Source of the DNA: Larus michahellis | Taxonomy: Eukaryota > Chordata > Aves > Charadriiformes > Laridae | Assembly (NCBI RefSeq): GCF_964199755.1 | Contig: NC_133896.1 | Span: forward strand, 69,233,142 to 69,297,141 | DNA: 64,000 nt | Reading direction: 5' to 3' | The notes under the pieces: model-generated | What the model was told of the DNA's origin: nothing | Seen by the model: the letters and a program-made list of their open reading frames with translations, nothing else | Databases searched by the model: none | Part shown: positions 1-11,525 of the stretch, piece by piece | Layout of the letters: the number at the start of each line of letters is the position of its first letter | Position numbering within the stretch: position 1 is the first letter of the stretch | Program-made: the position numbers and the translations under genes

Positions 1-1384
1 TTAAAAGGTGAGTTGCACTTTCATGCCAGGCCAGCACAGGAGCTACATCCAGTGTCTCCTTTCTGGAAAATACAGGAGCTGGGCCCCATGCAGCAGGGAA
101 AATTGACCAAGAAATGGTGAAAGACTGCATTTAGTGCAAGGGGCATGAAGAATTGTTTAAATAATTGAAAGTGGAGTGAAATGGCAGAGTGCTTTAAGAA
201 CCTTATCCACCAACAGTGCTGGTGGCTAATGGAAGACAACTGATTTATCTACCTGGACTTGTGCAAAGCATTTAACACTGTTCTGCATGTAACATCCTTG
301 TCTCTAAATTGGAGAGATGAGGATTTGATGGATGGACCACTCGACGAATAAGGAATTGCCTAGATGGTCACACTCAGAGTTGTGGTCAATGACTTGATGT
401 CTCAGTGGTGTTCCTCAGGGGCTGGTACTGGGACTGTGGCTGTCTAATGTCTTTTCTGGCAACATGGACAGTGAGTTTGAGTGCACCATCAGCAAGTTTG
501 TCGCCGACGACACCAGGCTGTGTGGTGTGATTGACATGCTGGAGGGAAGGGATGCCATCTAGAGGGACCTTGACAGGCTGGAGAGGTGGGCCTGTGCCAA
601 CCTCGTGAAGTTCAACCAGGCCAAGTGCAAGGTCCTGCACACGGGTCATGGCAATTCCAACCACAGATAAAGGCTGGGCGGAGAATGGCTTGAGAGTAGC
701 CCTGAGGAGAAAGGACTTGTGGGTGTTGGTAATGAGAAATTCAACATGAGTCGTCAGTGTGCACTTGCAGCCCAGAAAGCCAACTGCATCCTGGGCTGTG
801 TCAAAAGAAGCACGGCCAGAAGGTTGAGGGAAGTGATTCTGAGCCTCTGCTCTTGTGATGCCCCATCTGGAGTACTGTGTTCAGCTCTGGATCCCCAACA
901 TAAGAAGGACCTGGACCTGTTGGAGCAGGTCCAGAGGAAGGCCACAAATATGATCAGGAGGCTGGAGCACTTCTCCTATGAGGACAGGCTGAGAGAGTTG
1001 GGGTTGTTCAGCCTGGAGAAGAGAAGGCCCCAGGGAGACCTTATAGTGGCCTTCCAGTACCTAAAGGGGGCCTACAGGAAGGATGGGGAGGGACACTTTA
1101 TCAGGGAGTGTTGTGCTAGGACAAAGTATAACAGTTTTAAATTGAAAGAGGGGAGATTTAGATTAGACATTGGGAAGAAATTCTTTACGGTGAGGGTGGT
1201 GAGGCACTGGAACAGGTTGCCCAGGGAAGCTGTGGATGCCCCATCCCTGGAAGTGTTCAAGGCCAGGCTGGATGGGGCTTTGAGCAACCCGGTCTAGTGG
1301 AAGGTGTCCCTGCCCATGGCAGGGGGGTTGGAACTAGATGATTTTTAAGGTCCCTTCCAACTCCAACAATTCTATGAACCTAGG
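1..1384 (+). mobile_element. CR1 LINE, 5'-incomplete, decayed
   Basis: A chicken-repeat-1 type non-LTR retrotransposon in sense orientation. The 3' end carries the family signature: a GGTTGGAACTAGATGAT-like block at about 1327-1343, then AAGGTCCCTTCCAACT, then the terminal octamer ATTCTATG at 1369-1376 with a decayed second octamer to about 1384. Reverse-transcriptase motifs lie upstream (see the ORF2 entry). Similarity to CR1 is clear from about 241. Bases 1-240 are poorer and look rearranged, so the left boundary, which may lie outside the window, is uncertain. CR1 copies are normally 5'-truncated and make no regular target duplication, and none was sought here. The coding part has a frameshift and stops, so the copy cannot move by itself. 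Confidence 0.93.
241..1297 (+). pseudogene. CR1 ORF2 remnant (reverse transcriptase and C-terminal tail)
   Basis: Remnant of the CR1 pol-like protein. Visible in order: motif A-like LDLCKAFNTV at 253-282; GVPQGLVLGL-like motif B from 407; the catalytic VADDT block at 500-514, with both aspartates kept; and LDRLERWACANLVKFN downstream of it. Motif A reads in a different frame from the 407-514 block, so at least one indel lies between them. In-frame stops follow at 560-562 (TAG) and 668-670 (TAA). The same frame is then open from 719 to the natural stop at 1295-1297, about 192 codons. That tail contains the family's LRELGLFSLEKRR and [10 protein letters not shown] blocks. The endonuclease half is absent. 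It is a dead copy. The open tail is probably retained by chance or youth rather than by selection. Confidence 0.85.
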
Positions 1385-2784
1385 AACTTTTACTTTTTTT
1401 TGGAAGGGATAAATTAACTGGGGATGCCCTATATAAAGAAATCCTTGGTTGAAGAAAAAGCTTTGCATGGAAAGAAAATCCCTGCTTGGGGGAATTGCTA
1501 AATGTTCTGGGTGTGTCTTTGCTTTAGTCTAATCGCAATGAAGACTTGTTTAGCTTCCTTGCTGAGTGTTCCTATATGTTTTTTACTGTTCCCTTTCATT
1601 CATTTGGCAGTCACTTCAAAAGTGATTTATGATAAGAGATGAGAAAACAAACTCAGATTTTATATAAGGCAGTAGCCAGGGAACATAGATGCAATTGCTG
1701 CTGCTTAACATCCTGCACAGTTTTGTGTGCAGTGCGTGCATCATGGTGGACTTAATGCATAAGATCTCATTTGAGCTTGCAAACCAACACAGCCTGGATA
1801 TACAAAACAGCCTGGGAATCCAGGTGCCATCAGCACAAATTAAGGGTCTGTGGCTGGGCTCAAGGTGCAAGAGACCAGAAGAACATAAATCAGAAATGTT
1901 GTTTGGCCCTGTTATCACTGATGATCTGATAGGCAGGTTTTTATCAGCAGCCTTGTGGTTTGCTCTGTGATAAAAATAATGAATGCAAATTCTAAGGGGC
2001 AGCCAAATGGAGATGCTTTGATTTGTAGGAAAGTTCTGACCCACCAGAACTGTAACTTTTAGGGAGAAAAGTCACGTGAATTCCAGTTATACAGCTACTG
2101 TATGTCTAAGGTTTTCTAAATGTGTCTTTTCTTCCCGTCTTTCATTCTCTGCCTTCTCACACACCTCAGTGAGATCTGAGAGTTTTCTATATTTGGCCGG
2201 AGTTGCTGATCAGTGCTGCCCTTAGCCTGCTGTATATCTGGGAATTGCAGATGCTTCCATGGCACAAAACCAGGCTGACTGCACAGCTTCTGTGCAATGA
2301 CTCAGCTGTTCTGGAAGTATTGAGAGCTCTTCACTCTATTCAAAACAACTGCTGTATGTACACAATAAGCCTGATGCACCTCAAAGGCTCACCCCCACAC
2401 CCACTTGAGGTAGGTCCAAGGTTTCCCCCAAGGCTGCATGTTCTTTCTGCCAAGTTAATCAGGACAGAAACAGGGCATCTTGCGTGGTGTTGTGATGCGG
2501 AAAACTCTTCCTCAGTCTTGGTGTGATCTGGGAGGGAACTGTACCACTTTCTTCTCACTGATACAGCTTTTCCCTGGCTTTCTGTTGTAGTCCCAGGTGA
2601 CCAGGGAGAGTCCCCAGACGGCTTTCCCCAAGACCTGTTTTGAGAGGTGATAAAGGGAACCAATGCATTCACCTTTTAGGATGTGTCAGAAGATACAGTT
2701 TCAGTCTTTGCATTGTCACTCCTGTGTGTCCATGGTGGATTCCCACATCCATGACAAACTGAAAATTCCCTGAACCCCATCTAA
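1385..2784. other. unique non-coding DNA
   Basis: No exon, RNA gene or repeat is recognised apart from the transcription-factor motif cluster at 1912-1990. Short open frames on both strands overlap each other, have no family resemblance and no convincing splice or start context. They are treated as chance. Confidence 0.6.
1912..1990. promoter_or_regulatory. candidate enhancer: GATA x4, RUNX and octamer motifs
   Basis: Within 79 bases there are four WGATAR-type sites on the two strands: TTATCA at 1912, TGATAG at 1927, TTATCA at 1941 and TGATAA at 1968. A RUNX consensus TGTGGTTT lies at 1954-1961 and a perfect POU octamer ATGCAAAT at 1983-1990. GATA and RUNX factors act together in blood-cell and endothelial enhancers, so such clustering can mark an enhancer. 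The motifs are seen directly; enhancer function is inference. Each motif is short and the DNA is AT-rich, so coincidence is possible. Confidence 0.3.
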
Positions 2785-3129
2785 CTACTTCAGCTCTTCA
2801 AATAGTTTATCCAAATCTTCACCCACTTCATCTGGGCTGCAAGTATTCATTGTGCAAAAGGGCTTCAGAACCCATAGAAGAATATTGTACAGTCTTGTGA
2901 GCCTCAGTCTTAGCTCTTTTTTTTTTTTTTTCTTGTACTCCATTTCTGCCTGCTTAGTTTGTGGGGAATCCATGCTCGTACCAAAGTGCTTTCTGGCATG
3001 CTGCAGGAAGGAAGGGTTTTCCAGGAGTTCTGGGAACAGGCCAATTGCTTGGAAGTCCTGCAGGAAACACTGCTTGGAAGTTGCATAGAAAATAATAAAA
3101 CTTTCATGTATCTGCTCAAAACGGGCCAT
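2785..3129 (-). other. open frame of 114 codons, possible coding fragment of unknown identity
   Basis: This minus-strand frame has a more protein-like composition than its neighbours. Its N-terminal half is aromatic and hydrophobic, with QDFQAIGLFPELLENPSF in the middle. A lysine run (KKKKKK) follows, then a basic LRLRLTRLY stretch and an acidic end, DEVGEDLDKLFEEL, before the stop. A CAG lies just after the first codons and could be a splice acceptor, but the tract before it is not pyrimidine-rich. No polyadenylation signal was seen in the few hundred bases downstream. The lysine run is encoded by a 15-base homopolymer (2917-2931 on the plus strand), unusual in a conserved exon. I do not recognise the protein. 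Options are a terminal exon of an unidentified minus-strand gene, a decayed gene fragment, or a chance frame. Chance is the most likely. Confidence 0.15.
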
Positions 3130-3199
3130 TATTCAATAGTATATCTTCTTGGATGTGGTGGGGATGCATACGTACGCAGGCTTTGTTTGACTGTGCTCA

Positions 3200-3310
3200 G
3201 TGTGTATATTACTTAACACAGACCGTGTGCTTGGCGGTCTCTTCTTACTACTGAAGATAAAATGTTTCCTGCTTTGAGGAATTTACAGCCTAGACAGACA
3301 CTTCAGGAAG
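3200..3310 (+). mobile_element. L2-like LINE relic (3' region)
   Basis: The stretch follows the plan of the L2 LINE 3' region known in amniotes: an ACTTAACACAGACCGTGTGC block corresponds to the 'cacctactgtgtgccaggcac' segment. About 40 bases on, TTTGAGGAATTTACAGCCTA and AGACAGACA correspond to the 'ggagcttacagtctag...agacagac' segment. Order and rough spacing agree. Divergence is high, as expected for a repeat older than birds. The alignment was made by eye from memory of the family. Confidence 0.45.
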
Positions 3311-5714
3311 ACAGAAAATCCAACAGCAGCTCAAGATGGAAGAGTTTGTTTTAGGAAGTTTATCTCTATTTCATGATGGTGATGACATAATTTTTACTTG
3401 GAGGAGTAGGATTTATGCCGATGTACTTCCAGCTTTTATGCCAATCTCCTTATGTATTACATTAGAGGGTCCCTGCTGCAAAGGTTTGAAATCTCAACTA
3501 GATTAAGATATCTGATCTCTGCTTCCCCAAAATTCCACTCTGTTGTCAAAGGAAAGCAGAAAGCTGATGGAAGGCATAGAAGTGTGCAAAAGGCCTACCA
3601 TATTTCACCAGGATTTACTTTGACATCTGTATGTAGCTAGTTGATTTTTCTTTTTTGTTCTTTTGACCCAAATAGCAACATAACTGCAATCAGCCGTCAG
3701 CAGCACACATTCTTTAATGCATCTAGAGAATTCAAATTATTGTTTTATGGGGGAAGTGATAGCCATGCAATTAGGATTTCCATCTGTGCGATCCTCTACA
3801 TTGTTATGGTGGCAAATGTAGCATTAAATAAGCTTATTGCAGCTGTGGGAGGAGAGCTAAGGGCAAACTCACTCTGTTTATAGTTTTGCTGTAAATTTTT
3901 ACTTCTTTGGAAACTCTGCAGATGTTTACAAAACTCCCATATAGCTGCTTCATGAGGCTATGCCTTGTCTTCAATCCAAGCTGAACGCTTAAATGATCCA
4001 GAAGTTACCAAACTCCCTATTTGCACAAAAACCTTGCTCCAGTTAGCTCTCAACTTGTGCTGTCCCCTTAATGAAAAGCCCTGTGTCTTGTTGTAGTCCA
4101 GAGGTTTTACAGCATAGATCCATGTATGGATTTCAAGCAAACCTGAGCCTTGTTTTGCATGAATTCAAGTTTAGATTGGAGCCAATTTAAACCTCTACGT
4201 AGTTTTGTGTTTGGGCTGTGAGGAATACATGGTTTTGTGTGTACTTGAGAAATTCATACAAAATTTAGGGGTGTGTTTTTTTTCCTGGATCTTGTTTTGC
4301 AGTGAGAAGCCATGCTATGCTGTCTGTCTTCTATGCTGGAGATGTATTACTAAATTGTAAAAAAACTTCCAAGTTCCAAAAGGCATTTCCTTCCTTATTC
4401 CGTCCCCGTAACTTTCTGTCTTGTACAGGCTGCAATAGTTTCCACGCTCACTGTTCAGGATCCCATGGATCTGGAGAGCTCATGGCGACTATCATTTTAT
4501 TCTGCTGAGTACTTTAAAAGCTGTAATGAGACTGTGTGGTAAACTTAATAGAGCCTCCTGGTTATTCTCACAGCACTTGTAAAAAAATTACTTGGTGTCA
4601 TGACTTCATATCCAGATGACTGTATAAAATTAGGAATACTCTTAACGCCTGTTCTTGGAGATATATATTTTAAAATTTATTGGTGCCATGAAAATGCAAT
4701 CACTTTATCAGGGAGATAACCCAGAACTTTTGAAATGCTGATGAATAGCATGCCAAGTCTCTTCTGTGTTCAATAATAAAGTTCAAGGCATAATGAACTA
4801 GACACATGGGGAAAAGATCCTTTTTGCTTGCAGATGATTGATGTACCAAATATTTCATTCTGCTTCCAACGTGCTCGTACTTGGAGATGCATATTTTTTT
4901 AAGAAAAAGTTACAGGCCTCTTTTTTTTTTTTTTTTTACTCACTTAAACTATTTAGAATCTTAACTTCTACCAATTAAAGTTTGACATCTAATTTTCATT
5001 AGATGTCCTCTCTTGCAGGATGTTCTTAAGGGCCTTGTGGAATAAAACTTTCTGCTCAGAAAATGCTGACCACCTAACCCATTCCCTTCTTCTGGTCTGT
5101 AATAATTAGTGTTGTATATAAGTAGCTTTCCTGTTGCATTGAGTTTTTTATTAATCAAGAGAGGGGAGGAAATGAAATGCTAGCATGGTTTTCATCAAAA
5201 ATGGGTCTTTGTTTTTGCAGATGTTTACCGCTTGTAGAACTTAATACCATTATACTGTCTTACCAGTCCATTTCAGGTAACTTGTTATGATTAAAAAAAA
5301 CCTGAGAGAGGCATACTCCAACTATTGATGAACCACAGCACTGAGACATGCACCCATAATAAATGGTCTCTTCTTTGTTTACAGTATTTCTTTCCTGTAA
5401 GGCCTCTCTAACCCTCCTTTACCCATCAGCTTTCTTCCCTTTTTTTTGCCTGAGAAACAAAAAAAGGAAAAAAAACCCCACAATGAATGTGACTTACTGC
5501 ACTGAAATAATCATGCTGCGAAGGTCAGCCTTTCCCTAGAGTTGGCTTAATATTCCCATGCTAAGGGTGATATAGTCTGTCCTTATAGAATGGTAATAAC
5601 TACATGATCTCAGATACCTTTGTGTGCCAACAGGGGAAGGGATGGCTCTTGTGCCTAATCTCCAAGATTTGTGTCTGTAAGCCTGTAGAAACCCAGATTC
5701 TCTGGAGCCTGTCA
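3311..5714. other. unique non-coding DNA
   Basis: AT-rich sequence without a recognised gene or repeat. It contains a run of 17 T at 4921-4937. The small open frames have no recognisable content. Confidence 0.6.
4921..4937. repeat. poly(T) run, 17 bases
   Basis: Seventeen consecutive T. It could be the trace of an A-tailed insertion read from the other strand, but no element is recognisable beside it and no flanking duplication was noticed. Simple slippage is sufficient. Confidence 0.9.
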
Positions 5715-5810
5715 ATGAATTGTTGCGTAATACTGGGAAAGCTGCTTCCTCTTCTAATGTGTCGGTCATTAACTCGTTTAGCAAATGAGAAGATTCGTTC
5801 TTTCAAGTGC
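5715..5810 (+). mobile_element. MIR-like SINE relic, weak
   Basis: TTGTTGCGTAATACTGGGAA, then GCTGCTTCCTCTTC, then GCAAATGAGAAGATT match in order the MIR pattern 'gctgtgtgaccttgggcaagtcacttcacctct ... ctgtaaaatgaggagat'. Several mismatches and small indels are needed. Only the conserved core and the part after it are visible; no tRNA-like head could be made out. The call is tentative. Confidence 0.3.
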
Positions 5811-8800
5811 TTGACTTTTGTGCCACATGCCTCACCAGTATCACTCAGATGCCGCATTTATCTCATAGTGCTAAAATGCAGTGCTTTGTAGAGATGTCCA
5901 TTGGTGATGGTCTGGGGTTGGGCAGCTTGTGTAGGTAAGTTCCCAGGATATGTAGGTGCTTTAACAAACAGACTTACTGGGCCTGATAATCCCTGATATT
6001 TCAACCTATCTGTTCAACAAAGCAAGTATAATATATAAAAACATGCTTATATGTATGATGTGCAATCACATGTAATCAGAAGCAAGTGTAATACATGGTC
6101 TGGGTAATATGCTGCTCTAGTTTTAGCTCAGTTCGAAGAGGCTAGTGAAGTCGATTGAAATTGTATGTAAATTTGGAGTTCTTCCTACCCAGGGTGGCTG
6201 TCTGGCGCTGTGGCATCATTAGAGGCCTGTGTTTGCCACCTTTAGAAGTAATGTCTATGTGTTTATTCCTTGTGAAAGGTACGTGTTTACAAACAATAGG
6301 CCTGTACACGCACAACGTAGATTCCTTACCGACTGGCAAATCCTTTGTAGGTGCCTGGTGAGAATGTGGTTGCCAGCATGGTCAGACCCAGATGCAGTGG
6401 GATTGAGTGTCCAGCAATAGACCTACCAGGGGTGGGCATTTTGACTCTACATCACGCATGACACTGAGTCACCCAGAGCATTCACAGCAATGTTTTGCCT
6501 GGACACTCAATGGATCACTGATCAGCATGAGGACAGCAGATCATCTCTCACAAAGGAGAGACACACTAATAACTACTAATCAGGATTTGGTTTTACGGTG
6601 AACAGGAGAAACTGGTGGGTTCTTTGGGTGGTAATTACTATCCGCTAAGGATGCTTTATACCTGTTTGTATCTTTCTTGTGTCCATACTGGCCCTGAAGA
6701 AACCAGTAATCTCTTGGCAATCTCTGGGCAGCATTAGCTGCTTCAGAGGGAGGTGGTATGTACTCTGGCCATAATAACAGCTGCAGAGTTACTTGGCGTC
6801 TTGAATCTCTGGAGAGGCCCAGGTATTTGTTTACATTTTTTTTTTTTTTCCCCCAAGGGGAATAACTTTATAGTAAATGGCATAGGATTAACATTGCCAC
6901 AATTTATTAATTGCCAAATCAATAAGTTCCTGAGGAAAACCCCCAACCTTTTTAGATGTTAGCAACATACAATCATGTAACTTAGGCTAAGTACTTTTGC
7001 AAAAGGTCATAAGAATGCTCTGCTAAAAACTGATAGTCATATTTCGCTATAATCTTTGGCTGATGCTAATGGTACCAAAGAATTACTGAGCAAAAATAAA
7101 TACCTTAGCAAAAAAAAAACCTTAACAAGGCAAAGAATACAAATGGCATCTATAAATGTCTGATACTTTTTCTTTATCTGAAAACCCAGCCAGGGTACTT
7201 AATCACAACGTTCTCTTCTGGAGGTACAAATCCATGTGGCTTCTGGCCCACTTATCTAAAATACAGGCAAGGGGGAAAGCTATTTTGCAAGGTCAATATT
7301 TCTGCCAATTGATAATTTGGCAAACTGGTGATGATTATCAACAGCATGAGAAAAGTGACAAGGTGATATCTTCCACCCATGCAACTGCCTAGGCTCTTAA
7401 GAATTCTGCAAGTATTCTGAAGCTGCCCCCTCAAAATGCCTCCCTCTACTATTCTGTTGAATTTAAGTTCAACCCTCAAAGGTATGTGAGAGCTGACGAG
7501 TATTTTACTACTGGTATGGTGTGCCTGTAAGTTGTGATCTATGCCAAATCATGCAGCAATACTTCTGTATAGCCTATATGGTAATTAGATATGGAACCTA
7601 ACGTTTGGCCTTAGGGAGTTTAATTCAGTTGATTGTAGTGTTGGTGGGAAAACGAATTCCATAATTGAGGCTGAGATCTGATGTCCCCCATAGTATTTGA
7701 GTATTCAAGTACAAGGTTTTGGGAGAAGTCCATTTCTAATATTCACACTAATTTATCATTTTAACTGACATACTTGGAGCCCAGTACAATTGTAGGTTAA
7801 ACAAAAGGAAAACAGGATATTAAAGGATCCGATGGGTCGCATCCAAGTTCTGCGTGAGTCTCTCTCTACTGGTTTTCATGGAATGTGGCCCACTCTGTAG
7901 AAATACTTCTTGAATTCTTTTCATTGGAAACACTGACAAAAAAATTAATATGCCTCTAAAGTGAAACAGACCTGGGAAACAAAACAAAACTCAGCCTCTT
8001 ATAATTGCCCAAGCCCAAAGGAAGTGCGGAAGCTAAACAAATACCATGAGAATGTAAGAGAAGATTTATGCTTTCAGTTTTAATACTTTAAAGGATGAAT
8101 AACAAAGATACGGTAACAGTAGTCTATCTGCTAATTACAATAGTGCTGGAGACATACTGGAAGTGGGAATTTTAATTGTTCAGAGTCCTACTGGAGTTTA
8201 GGCAGTGCGTATTTGAAAGAGGTGATTTTTAAAATGCTCCTGGAATGGTCCAGGTTGCGTTTGGATCAAGGTGCTGGAGTTTGTCTGGCTGCAGCAATTC
8301 ACTCCTAAAAGCTGGTTTCTTTAGAGTTGCAGCGAGTTCTGAGCGTGCAACTGTAAGTAGCAGAAATAAGGCCTTTAGTTATTGAGTCCCAATAGAAAAA
8401 TCTGGTGGGATACGCATCTGGTCAGGTAAAATCACCTTAAAATAGACATAACTATTCTTAAGGCCCACTTATGGACTGATTAATAAACCTTTAAAGATGT
8501 TTGCTAGCTGGTTTGGTAACTTGTCACACTTTAACAAGTGCATCACATTCTAGAGTGAGAGGATAAGCAAATTAGGAGGATACTGAGGTGTATCTCTTGT
8601 TGAAGTAACAGACCTAAATAAAACAAGTGTGAAAAATTCACTGAGAAACAGTTTTTTGAAAGCTCAGCACATCCAGCTTTCATTGGGAAAGTGAATGGCA
8701 TTTTCCTTTGCTATTTTAATTTGTGGAGAATTGTTTCCACTGTGAAAGTACAGTGGTGTGATTTTTGTAGTAATGCTGCTGGTTTTGCAGTGTCATGCAA

Positions 8801-11470
8801 ATGGCAATTGGCAGGATGTGAAAACAGGATCCTGGAAGTCATCCTGAAAAGCATCATGAAAAATATGTTGTCTTTTTTATGCATTAACTGCAATGATTCG
8901 ATGGCTGCTGAATCCCTGTTTGGCAGGCCTGTTTTTTCTTTCTGTATCTCTTTTCTTTTTTTTTTTAGAGTTGAAGTTATTCTGGGTACAACGTCTTCAA
9001 GCTGAGAGTAGTTTTGCTGTGGACTTAAATAGTGCCAATCAATTTAGCTTTAAATGTAACGGGCTTAGTCCTGCAGGAAGGCAGTGCTTTGCATGAAAGG
9101 GACATCAAAATTAAGTTTTTCTATGGAAAAAAGATACTGTTCTAGGTGGATTGTGATAGTGAGTATTGAAAGGATATATTTATGTATTTTGGGAGCAAAA
9201 CAGCTTCTAGAAACCTGCTTTTTCAGAATGCAACAATGGGTATTTATGTAGACTTAAAAAAAAAAATTTCTTTGTTAGAATTTAAATTTTGGCCTCTGGT
9301 TTCCACTTCTTAGCAACGAAGGCCTGAAAATCTTTATTCTGAATTCCTCTCCAGTTGTGATTTGCAGCATAAGGTACAAAGTCCAGAACTTTTCTTTGAA
9401 CAGGTGGAGGCCCTATGTCCACTGGTAAGTAATGAGCACTCAGACCCCTCAGTACACAGTACTATTGAAATTGTGCTGGAAATAGTTTCTGGACAAAGAC
9501 CAAAAATCCTGAGGGTTTAAGTCAAGGAAAATCCCTCTTACCTTGCAAGTATCTTGCAGGAATAAATGTAAAATGAAGTCTGCATTAGATCACTCTGGCT
9601 ACTTATTGCAGTACACTGTGGTTAGGAAGAGGAGCATATGATCTATTCCTCCACTGTATACATTCCAGAAAAAGACTATTTGTTGAGGTTATTTATAGGC
9701 ACTCCTGTGGTGCTCACCACTGCAGTATCATTTCATTACTCTTAGGGCATTCATGCCTTTAATGGAAAAGGACAGATGGTTTTTCCTCGTTAGAGTTTTG
9801 CAAGTGAGGGCACATCACTGAAATTCATCTCAGGCCTAGATTGTTACTCTAAAATAATTAGTTCTAAAGAATGCCACTGCTTTGCAGCAGTTCTTGGCAG
9901 GTTTCTTAACAGAAATGAAACAATGAATGTACTCTTCACTTTTTTTTTAAAATGCATTGAGTATTAAATGTGAAATGAAGTTGTGAAAACACACTGCTAT
10001 GCATAGTTTTCCTGACTTGCAGCAGTGTTTATTTGCCTAGACGTTTGCTTATTCTGGTTAAGGGCACATGTGATGGGGAGTACAGCTGCTTGGAAAATAT
10101 TAATGCCTTTAGTGGCCTGCTTCTCTCCCAGTCCCCAAAATGCTGATGACAGTGAAAAGAATTTCACTTTTAACAAGAAAATTACTTTGAAATTTTAATT
10201 CAGGAAAGAAAAAGAATCTTATTTTTTTTTAAAGCGAAATAATAAAAAAATTGTGCCAAGTCAGGTTCTCACTTAAAATTTGATCACTGCCATCTGCCCC
10301 TGCAGTCCCCTCACAACCTCAGGTTGTAGTTCAGGCTTTTTGCTTGCTGGGCCACCATGCAGTGCATCATGAGAAGCCTCAGTCAGCTGAAAGAGTGACG
10401 TTTTGAGGCATTTGGCCTAGAAATCTTGAGAGGCAATGTGCTAGCATTTCTGAAGGTAAGTTTTTCAGATGAAGCAATAAGTCTATTTCACTTTTGTGGT
10501 TGTTTTGGTCCAAAAAGTTAGCAGTTCTCAAAGGAAAACTTGATTTTCGTGGGGGAGAAAAATGTCTTGCTGAACACCTCATTCTCTATATCAGGTTTTC
10601 TAACTGGAGTTTTTGGTTATCCCAAGAAGAAAATTAAGAAGCCTCAAGTCCTAATCTCAATCCTGCTACTGATTTCACGCTTGAAAAAAATTCAGTTTCT
10701 CTTATTTTAGACAATAGCACTGAGCCGCTGACTAGACAAAAAGTGGTATAAAGATTTAACTCTTGCTAGAACTTTGCATACTTGAAACACTATACATAAT
10801 TTTCAGTGTTGTTATCTCTGCTAATCCTTTGGGCCAAAATTATCTCTGGAATATGATCCGAAATGAGAACAGGAATATCACTTAGGAAAAAAATGTTGTA
10901 ACTGTCAAGTCTTTCATCTACATTATTAGTACACTCTGTGTGGTCTCTCTGGAAATTTGAAGCTTTGACTCTCATAACTCATATGTACAATGAGTATGTC
11001 TTCTGATATATGTTTTATAAAGTTTTTGCCGGTCTTGAAAATGTTGCAACTTGCAAAAGAGCCTGAAGCTAGAAAGAATGTGCTAAGTAAAGAATACAAT
11101 GGAAATTCAGAGAAACTCACAGGAAGAGAAGAAATCTGATCCTGGAGAGCTTTCTGGTACTCCAGTCTGAGGAGGTGGTGTATGACTCCTCAAAACCATA
11201 GTTGATAGAAATCAACTATTCAAAGTGAAATTCCACTGAGCAAAAAAACCCCAAAACCAGGAAGAGAACTGATGTGAGGGGTCAAAGAGGTGAGGGACAA
11301 AGCTGGTGCTGGCTCTGCTGAGCCATTGCAGGATCACTGTCTTTGACCAAGCAAGAGAAAAGTTGCAGGGGTAGGTGGCCCTCCAAGAGCAAGGGATAGG
11401 AGAAGGACCGATTGCCCTCTTGAAAGGTAACCAAGATGAAATTGCCAAGGATGAGCTTTTTCTGTAAGTT
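5811..11470. other. unique non-coding DNA
   Basis: No gene or interspersed repeat is recognised. A run of 14 T occurs at 6836-6849, directly after a perfect forkhead consensus TGTTTAC-type site. A run of about 10 A occurs near 9257. All open frames here are below 105 codons with no family resemblance. Confidence 0.6.
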
Positions 11471-11525
11471 TAAGGTATATTATATAATAAGGTATATTAA
11501 GGTATATATTCTCTAAGGTATATTA
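11471..11525. repeat. short tandem array of a TAAGGTATAT unit
   Basis: Four imperfect copies of TAAGGTATAT(TA) occur within 55 bases, starting near 11471, 11488, 11498 and 11514, with irregular AT-rich spacers. It reads as a degraded minisatellite. The AT-rich unit would melt easily. No function is implied. Confidence 0.8.
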
